The notes beneath the pieces were generated by a model. It saw only the letters and a program-made list of their open reading frames with translations, did not search any database and had not been told where the DNA came from. Positions 59,312 to 64,000 of a stretch of 64,000 nucleotides of DNA are shown here, in pieces; within the stretch, counting starts at the first letter, position 1, and each line of letters starts with the position of its first letter. Source of the DNA: Scleromatobacter sp039920745 (GTDB taxonomy: Bacteria; Pseudomonadota; Gammaproteobacteria; Burkholderiales; Burkholderiaceae_C); assembly GCA_039920745.1 (NCBI GenBank), contig JBDSDD010000089.1:1-64000 (forward strand). Reading direction: 5' to 3'. The position numbers were made by a program, and so were the translations under genes.

Positions 59312-59389
59312 TACGCCTGCGCGAGGCGGAACGTGTGGCTGCAGCCCCATGTTCGCGCCCTGTTCCTACCCCGGAAGGATCATCACTCG

Positions 59390-59620
59390 ATGTCGAAGCA
59401 AGAAATCAAGACCACCCTCGGTGCCGACGGCCTGCGCTATCGCTCCAAGGCCGCAGGATCCCCTTTCGCAGCCACTGGCGCCTTTGGCGCCGCAACGATG
59501 TCGTGCTTTCTTTGCGGCAAGCATCGTCCCCGTGCCCAGCTGAAGACGCGCAAGCTGCTGGGCCGCGCCCAGTCGGTCTGCGCGCCCAGTTGCAAGGAAG
59601 CTGACGCAACCCCGGCTTGA
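59390..59620 (+). CDS. Small conserved Cys-rich protein
   Basis: The 76-residue product starts at ATG 59390 (SKQEIKTTLGADGLRYRSKA). The middle SCFLCGKHRPRAQLKTRKLL and the end SVCAPSCKEADATPA hold two Cys pairs, a possible zinc ribbon, with a basic segment between. It is cytosolic. I recall very similar short proteins throughout Burkholderiales but no function. It has its own promoter-like element and a strong terminator, so it is a monocistronic gene, probably well expressed. Candidates are a ribosome- or nucleic acid-associated protein. Confidence 0.75.
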   Translation: MSKQEIKTTLGADGLRYRSKAAGSPFAATGAFGAATMSCFLCGKHRPRAQLKTRKLLGRAQSVCAPSCKEADATPA

Positions 59621-59674
59621 TGCATGACCGCGGGGCGCCGGCCGGCTCCGCAAGATGCTTCACGAACGCACGCC

Positions 59675-59705
59675 CTCGGGCGTGCGTTTTGTTTTGTGGC
59701 GGCGC
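59675..59705 (+). terminator. Rho-independent terminator of the small Cys protein gene
   Basis: AACGCACGCC (59675-59684) and GGCGTGCGTT (59689-59698) pair as a 10-base GC-rich stem around a short loop, followed by TTGTTTT (59699-59705). This is the strongest intrinsic terminator I found in the window, 55 bases after the stop of the 76-residue gene. Confidence 0.9.
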
Positions 59706-59813
59706 GTTTCACCTGATCGCGCGTCGGACCAGATGGAAATGCACGCGTTCGCGCAAGGCGGAGCGCGCAGACACCGGTAAGCTGCGGAGATAGTCTCCAC
59801 AGCCCACCGCACC

Positions 59814-60500
59814 ATGCCGGAATTCGAACCCACCCAGTTGCTTGCCACGCTGCGCACCGAGCTGCGCTCGGCCTGGGCCACGATCCACGCAGCGCATGCC
59901 CATGATCAGCTCTACGGCTTCGGCGTCTACACCACCGACACCGCCAGCTACCTGATGGTCACGGCCTTCAGCCAGGCCGGCCTGGAAGCCGGCGTTGCGC
60001 GCTACCTCGCGAGCAAGCGCGGCCAGGGGCAGGACGGGGCGCTGCAGCGCGAAACGCTGCGCTGAAGTCCGTGCGACTCGCCGTTGCATGAAGAGGGCGA
60101 GGATCTGCTTCCCGAGTCCGACGCGCTCGTCCAGGAACTCGACGCCGGGGACGGTGACGAGGAAGACGAAAACGACGACGACTTCGATGAGGACGACGAC
60201 GACTTCGACGAGAGCGATGAGGTCGATCCCGCCATCGACGCGGTCTTCGACGTCGCCGTGCAGGCGCTGCAGGAGATGGATCACGAGGGCTTGTTCGGCG
60301 TCGGTGCGGAGCGCGAGCGCCTGGTGTTGTGCGTCTGGAAGGGCGACCAATCCAACGTCGAGCGCTACGAATTCGCGAAGACATTGAACCCGCCGGCCGT
60401 GGCAAGGCGTTTCGGCGAGGAGATGAACGAAGGCATCCGCGCCTTCTACAGGCTGCACATGCCCGACGTGGAATTGCCCGAGGATGACGCCTTCGAATAG
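59814..60500 (+). pseudogene. DUF4303 protein split by in-frame TGA
   Basis: The frame from ATG 59814 (EFEPTQLLATLRTELRSAWA, GFGVYTTDTASYLMVTAFSQ) ends at TGA 60063-60065 after ETLR. The same frame continues without shift as SPCDSPLHEEGEDLLPESDA, a run of Asp/Glu (about 100-127), and EMNEGIRAFYRLHMPDVELP, to 60500. The N-terminal part matches DUF4303 (AAH...YGFGVYTTDTASYL), and DUF4303 proteins have an Arg-Trp-Ser-Pro stretch where the stop falls, so TGG probably became TGA. Full length would be 228 residues. It could be a dead gene, a sequencing error, or a readthrough site. The ferredoxin gene overlaps the end by 17 bases. Confidence 0.6.
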
Positions 60501-60819
60501 CTTCACCGTGTCCACCGAGTCCCTCCCTTCGGCAGGCCCGGTCGCCTGCAAGCACCCCGCCGGCCGCTTCGCCCCCGTCATCGACCCCAACCGCTGCGAA
60601 GGCAAGTCCGCCTGCGTCGCCGAGTGCCCGTACGACGTCTTCGTCGTGCGCCGCCGCGAACGCAGCGAGCTGCCGTCGCTGAACCTGCTCGGCGCGATCA
60701 AGTGGTGGGTGCATGGCGGCCAGCAAGCCGAGGCCGTGCGCGCCGACCAGTGCCATGGCTGCGGGCTGTGCGTCAGCGCCTGCCCCGAAGGCGCGATTGC
60801 CTTGAAGCGAATCGACTGA
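60484..60819 (+). CDS. Ferredoxin with two 4Fe-4S clusters
   Basis: The 111-residue protein has CEGKSACVAECPYDVF (CxxxxxCxxxCP) and CHGCGLCVSACPEGAI (CxxCxxCxxxCP), two cluster-binding motifs of a bacterial-type ferredoxin separated by a 50-residue insert with LNLLGAIKWWVHGGQQ. It is a cytosolic electron carrier, partner unknown. The start (ATG 60484) overlaps the end of the split DUF4303 gene. Confidence 0.88.
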   Translation: MTPSNSFTVSTESLPSAGPVACKHPAGRFAPVIDPNRCEGKSACVAECPYDVFVVRRRERSELPSLNLLGAIKWWVHGGQQAEAVRADQCHGCGLCVSACPEGAIALKRID

Positions 60820-60907
60820 CGCGGGTTCCTGATAGCCTTGCCGCTTCGTCGTCCGTGGCTCCTGCGCACCCGCGCGCTCCGGCATCGCCCTTTCTCCTGC
60901 TTCCGCC

Positions 60908-62071
60908 ATGACCGGATCCTCCGCCCTCGATCTCGACGCAACGCGCGTCGCCGCGGCCACGCGCCGCAGCCAGCTGGCCGTCGGCTCATTGTTCGGCGCC
61001 CTCGGCTTCAGCTACGGCACCTGGACCTCGCGCCTGCCGGCGATCAAGGCCAACCTGGGCCTGAGCACGTCACAGGTGAGCGTGGTGCTGTTGTTCGCGG
61101 CGCTCGGTGCGATCTTCTCGTTCCCGGTGACCGCCGCCGCGCTGCACAAGCTCGGCTCGCGCGGCGCGAGCCTGCTGTCGGGCGTGCTGCTCGCTTTCGG
61201 CCTCGTCGCCTTCGGCCTCGCACCCAACTGGCCGCTGGCGTGCATCGTGATGTGCCTGTACGGCGTGCTTGCCAGCACCATGGACGTCGCGATGAACGCG
61301 CAGGGCGTCGAGGTGGAGCGGGCGACGGCGCAGCCGGTGATGTCGCGCCTGCACGCGCTGTTCAGCCTGGGCACGATGGCCGGCGCCTTCTTCGCGTCGG
61401 GCGTCACCAGCGTGACGGCCTCGGTGCCGCTGCACTTCATGGTCGCCGCGGCCATCGTGCTGGCGGCGGTGCTGCTGCCGCGCGCCGGTCTCATCGCCGA
61501 CGCCAAGCCGATCGATGGCGGCACGCGCTCGTTCGCGCTGCCGCGTGGCGCCGCGCTGCTGATCGGCGCGATGGCCTTCCTGGGCATGATCGTCGAGGGC
61601 TCGATGGTCGACTGGTCCACGCTGTACTTGACCCAGCGCGCCAACGCGACGCAGCAGGTCGCGCCGCTGGGCATCGTGAGCCTGCAGGGCGCGATGCTGG
61701 TCACGCGCTGGTTCGGCGACATGGCGCGTACGCGCTGGGGCGCTCGCAAACTGCTGTTCGGCGGCTCGCTGCTGGCTGGCCTGAGCCTCACCGCGGCGTT
61801 GTTGATCGGCGGCGTCGTGCCGGCGCTGGTGGCCTTCGCGTTGTTCGGCATCGGCGTGGCCACCGTGTCCCCCTGCGTGTACGCGGCGGGCGCGCGCGAG
61901 GGCGGCGTGGCGCTGGCCGCGGTGATGACGCTGGGCTCGCTGGGCTTTCTCGTCGGCCCGCTGGTGATCGGCGCGGTGGCGCAGGCGACCAACCTCACCT
62001 GGGGCATGGGCGTGGTGGCGGCGGCGGCGTTCGCGCTGGCACTGATGTCGCGCCGCGTGCACTGGGACTAG
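60908..62071 (+). CDS. MFS transporter
   Basis: The 387-residue protein has twelve transmembrane segments of the major facilitator type. The N-terminal half reads FGALGFSYGTWTSRLPAIKA, LGLSTSQVSVVLLFAALGAI and AFGLAPNWPLACIVMCLYGV with MDVAMNAQGVEVERATAQPV; the second half ends FGIGVATVSPCVYAAGAREG and TLGSLGFLVGPLVIGAVAQA. The pattern resembles YbjJ-like transporters of unknown substrate. Its stop and the stop of the convergent methyltransferase share CTAG. Confidence 0.8.
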   Translation: MTGSSALDLDATRVAAATRRSQLAVGSLFGALGFSYGTWTSRLPAIKANLGLSTSQVSVVLLFAALGAIFSFPVTAAALHKLGSRGASLLSGVLLAFGLVAFGLAPNWPLACIVMCLYGVLASTMDVAMNAQGVEVERATAQPVMSRLHALFSLGTMAGAFFASGVTSVTASVPLHFMVAAAIVLAAVLLPRAGLIADAKPIDGGTRSFALPRGAALLIGAMAFLGMIVEGSMVDWSTLYLTQRANATQQVAPLGIVSLQGAMLVTRWFGDMARTRWGARKLLFGGSLLAGLSLTAALLIGGVVPALVAFALFGIGVATVSPCVYAAGAREGGVALAAVMTLGSLGFLVGPLVIGAVAQATNLTWGMGVVAAAAFALALMSRRVHWD

Positions 62072-62664
62072 CGTTCGAACAGCAGCACGCGCCAATGCGT
62101 CTCGTCGGACGTGAGCAGGTCGTCGCGCCGCTGCAGCCCGAAGCCCTGTGCGGCGAGCAGGCCCTCGATGCGGTCGCAGCCGTGGTTCGTGAACTGCCTG
62201 CCCGCCGGATCGTGGCCGTCGACGAGCAGATTGGCTTGCATTTCCGGCACGGCCATCAACAACCTGGCATGCGGTTTCAGCACCGCGCTGAAGGCTGCGA
62301 ACGAGGCGGGCAATGCGGTATCGGGGATGTGCATCAGCACCGCGCTGCACAGGACGCCGTCGAAGCCGCCGCCGAAAGGCTGGCCGATGTCGGGCAGGGC
62401 GCCGGGTGAGATGCGATCCGCGAGTTGCGGATGCTGTTGGATCGCCTGGGTGCGCATCGCTGCGTGCGCCTCGAGGCCGTAGGCCGCGAAGCCCATCTCC
62501 AGCAGCACGGCCAAGTCGCGGCCCTTGCCGCAGCCGACGTCCAGCACGCGCGCCCCCGGCGCGAACGCAGGCTCGAAGTGCTTCGACATCGCGCTGCGCG
62601 GGTTCTCCTGGCCGTTCACGGCCCAATCGTCGTAGAACGCCGTCGTGCCGGGGGCGATCGTCAT
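62068..62664 (-). CDS. Class I SAM-dependent methyltransferase
   Basis: The 198-residue protein starts at ATG 62664, overlapping the stop of the upstream membrane gene. It has the SAM motifs I RVLDVGCGKGRDLAVLLEM, II AAYGLEAHAAMRTQAI and III DGVLCSAVLMHIPDTALPAS. The N-terminus FYDDWAVNGQENPRS resembles the tellurite-resistance TehB-like/UbiE-like group. Substrate unknown. It is co-translated with a 79-residue membrane-anchored protein. Confidence 0.85.
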   Translation of the reverse strand: MTIAPGTTAFYDDWAVNGQENPRSAMSKHFEPAFAPGARVLDVGCGKGRDLAVLLEMGFAAYGLEAHAAMRTQAIQQHPQLADRISPGALPDIGQPFGGGFDGVLCSAVLMHIPDTALPASFAAFSAVLKPHARLLMAVPEMQANLLVDGHDPAGRQFTNHGCDRIEGLLAAQGFGLQRRDDLLTSDETHWRVLLFER

Positions 62665-62900
62665 TTGCAGCGTCCTGTTCCGGTCAGCAACTGGAAAGCG
62701 TTGCGCGGGCTGGTCGTCGCGCCCTTGACTTGCGACGTCGGCACCTCGGCGGGGGTGCCGCAGGACTCGGGCGTGTGCATCATCTGGCGCATCAGCCACA
62801 CGCCGCCGACGCCGATCCCGACCCACGCGAGCAGGCCCAGCGACACGAGCATCCATTCCTGGCGCGAGAGTCGAGCGGATCGTCGCGGCGTGGCGGGCAT
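62661..62900 (-). CDS. Small single-span membrane protein
   Basis: The 79-residue frame starts at ATG 62900 (PATPRRSARLSRQEW). A basic N-terminus precedes one transmembrane helix (MLVSLGLLAWVGIGVGGVWL), and the extracytoplasmic tail contains CGTPAEVPTSQ and ends GRCK, with two Cys that could pair. It is upstream of and co-translated with the methyltransferase (ATGA). No family is recognised. Confidence 0.55.
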   Translation of the reverse strand: MPATPRRSARLSRQEWMLVSLGLLAWVGIGVGGVWLMRQMMHTPESCGTPAEVPTSQVKGATTSPRNAFQLLTGTGRCK

Positions 62901-62996
62901 GAGCAAGCGGGCGTTGGCAGGCCGCGAGCTTACCTGCGAGCAGTGGCATCCGTGCCACGACCGGCAGGCGCGACCGGATCTCGACAGAATCCGCGC

Positions 62997-63683
62997 ATGA
63001 ACCGTCGCTCGCATTCCCTGTCGTCCATCCTTTCTCGAGCGTTCACCTGCACGGTGCTCGCGGGTCTTGGCACCGTCCCGGTCGCCGCTGTCGCCGCGGA
63101 CCTCCCTCCGCCCGTCGCGATCATCGATGCCAACGACATCGTGTCCGACCACTCGCAAGCCGAATGGTCCGAGGCCTACCTGCAATGGATCGCGTCGTTC
63201 CCGCGCGGCGGCAGCCCGGTCTCCGACACCACCGGCGCGCTGTGCGCCCGCGGGCAGGACGGCGAGGTCTGGTTCCTGGCGTTGTCGGACGGCACCGCGC
63301 CGGTCGTGCGTCGCTGCACCGTTCCGGTCGGCAAGACCTTGTTCGTGCCGATCGCGGCCACGATGGAGCGCTCGGGCAACAAGGAGCCGGACTGCCCCTC
63401 GATGGCGCGGATCGCCGCCGGCACGCTCAACCAGCAGGTCGGCCGGTTGACGATGGCCATCGACGGCCTGGCAGTCGACAACCTCGAGAGCCACCGCATC
63501 CCCACCGGCGATTGCTTTGCGCTCGGCCTGCGGCAGACGCCGCACGCGATCCTCAAGGCGGCGGTGGCGGACGGCTACTACGTGATGCTCAAGCCGTTGG
63601 CTGCCGGGCTGCACACGGTCGCCTTCAGCGCGCGTTTCGACAAGGTCGTGCTGTCGACGACCTACCAGCTCGACGTTCATTGA
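62997..63683 (+). CDS. Exported hypothetical protein
   Basis: The 228-residue product starts at ATG 62997 with a signal peptide (RAFTCTVLAGLGTVPVAAVA). The mature part is beta-rich: VAIIDANDIVSDHSQAEWSE, AYLQWIASFPRGGSPVSD, EVWFLALSDG, LFVPIAATMERSGN and YYVMLKPLAAGLHTVAFSAR. Four Cys (LCARGQD, RRCTVPVG, PDCPSMA, GDCFALG) may form two disulphides in the periplasm. I know similar sequences in environmental proteobacteria but no function. It is divergent from the small membrane protein. Confidence 0.65.
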   Translation: MNRRSHSLSSILSRAFTCTVLAGLGTVPVAAVAADLPPPVAIIDANDIVSDHSQAEWSEAYLQWIASFPRGGSPVSDTTGALCARGQDGEVWFLALSDGTAPVVRRCTVPVGKTLFVPIAATMERSGNKEPDCPSMARIAAGTLNQQVGRLTMAIDGLAVDNLESHRIPTGDCFALGLRQTPHAILKAAVADGYYVMLKPLAAGLHTVAFSARFDKVVLSTTYQLDVH

Positions 63684-63704
63684 GACGTTCATTGAGACGT
63701 TCAT
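63672..63704 (+). repeat. 12-bp tandem repeat at gene end
   Basis: GACGTTCATTGA occurs 2.75 times in a row (63672-63683, 63684-63695, 63696-63704). The first copy contains the last codons and TGA stop of the exported protein. Slippage would add or remove copies downstream of the stop without changing the protein. Confidence 0.85.
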
Positions 63705-64000
63705 GAGGCGATCCCCGGCGTGATGCGACGCCCGCCGATCTCGTCGCACAAGCCCCGCGCGAAGGCCTCCACGCCCCAGCCCGGCGCCGTGACCCCGTCG
63801 CGCCGGCGAATCGCCACCGTGCCGGCCGCGGCCTCCTGGTCGCCCACCACCAACATGTAGGGCGCCTTGACCTGCTGCGCGCGCAGGATCTTCTTCTGCA
63901 TGCGCTCGCCGGACTCGTCCACGTCCACGCGCAGGCAGCCGTCGAACGTGGGCGCCTCGGGCGCGCGCAGGCGGGCTTGCACGTCACGCGCGTAGGCGGT
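63701..64000 (-). CDS. thrS: Threonyl-tRNA synthetase, C-terminal part (runs off the edge)
   Basis: Only the last 99 codons are in the window, reading from the right edge. The sequence is the anticodon-binding domain: ARDVQARLRAPEAP, then ERMQKKILRAQQVKAPYMLV and VGDQEAAAGTVAIRRRDGV, the family's conserved YMLVVGDxE motif. The end GVEAFARGLCDEIGGRRIT is plausible for class II synthetases. It charges tRNA-Thr. The gene continues beyond position 64000; no start is visible. Confidence 0.85.
   Translation of the reverse strand, partial: TAYARDVQARLRAPEAPTFDGCLRVDVDESGERMQKKILRAQQVKAPYMLVVGDQEAAAGTVAIRRRDGVTAPGWGVEAFARGLCDEIGGRRITPGIAS

Overview
The window looks like a chromosomal segment of a high-GC betaproteobacterium of the order Burkholderiales. 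The basis is the very GC-rich third codon positions, the phenylacetate (paa) gene order, the homogentisate genes under an IclR regulator, SapC, EcsC and TIGR02594 family proteins, and tightly packed genes with many ATGA/GTGA overlaps. No genus can be fixed from the sequence alone. Core genes (apaH, tRNA-Ser, truC, thrS) alternate with three visibly less GC-rich accessory stretches at about 0-2.1 kb, 18.3-21.4 kb and 29.1-34.1 kb.

Layout. 0-2 kb: an AHH-nuclease toxin gene with an in-frame amber codon, followed by an intact Imm11-type immunity gene and a small orphan gene. 2.2-8.6 kb: a signalling block with a histidine kinase divergent from an HPt protein, a REC-GGDEF-EAL protein and a second diguanylate cyclase. 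8.6-14.7 kb: lipoproteins, an EcsC protein, an S41-like protein that lacks the usual serine, a VOC protein and small membrane or unknown proteins. 14.8-18 kb: tRNA-Ser(UGA), apaH, a CNNM/CBS protein and SapC. 18.3-21.4 kb: a lower-GC cassette of a PD-(D/E)XK nuclease, an HNH nuclease and a large unknown protein, bracketed by a 53-bp imperfect inverted repeat. This cassette is the best candidate for an undescribed defence system. 21.7-25.3 kb: an IclR regulator divergent from hmgA-fahA, with a tandem operator-like repeat between them. 25.3-29.1 kb: an MFS transporter, a family I.5 lipase and a BtuF-like binding protein.

29.3-34.1 kb is an accessory region with an NAD(P)-binding protein, a CPBP-protease/PAF-acetylhydrolase fusion, a DUF6544 protein, a nitroreductase remnant with two deletions and an IS110 transposase remnant. 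34.3-39 kb holds truC and an ECF sigma/anti-sigma pair divergent from a subtilase, followed by a Gly/Ser/Thr-rich secreted protein. Promoter-like motifs shared by these genes suggest one autoregulated regulon. 39.2-41.6 kb is a VOC-ArsR-(SRPBCC fused to TIGR02594) operon. 41.7-47.8 kb holds an M1 aminopeptidase, an alpha/beta hydrolase, a MASE2-GGDEF protein, an endonuclease V-like protein with a coupled 50-residue protein, and an unknown gene.

47.9-59.2 kb is the phenylacetyl-CoA pathway: paaY divergent from paaG-I-K-A-B-C-D-E-R, then a substrate-binding protein and paaZ. A perfect 14-bp palindrome lies in the divergent promoter region. PaaK makes phenylacetyl-CoA, PaaABC(D)E epoxidises it, PaaG isomerises it to the oxepin, PaaZ opens and oxidises the ring, and PaaI and PaaY remove dead-end CoA esters. 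The later beta-oxidation genes (paaF, paaH, paaJ) are not in the window. 59.2-64 kb: a conserved small Cys protein with a strong terminator, a DUF4303 gene split by an in-frame TGA, a ferredoxin, an MFS transporter, a methyltransferase, small exported proteins and the C-terminal end of thrS.
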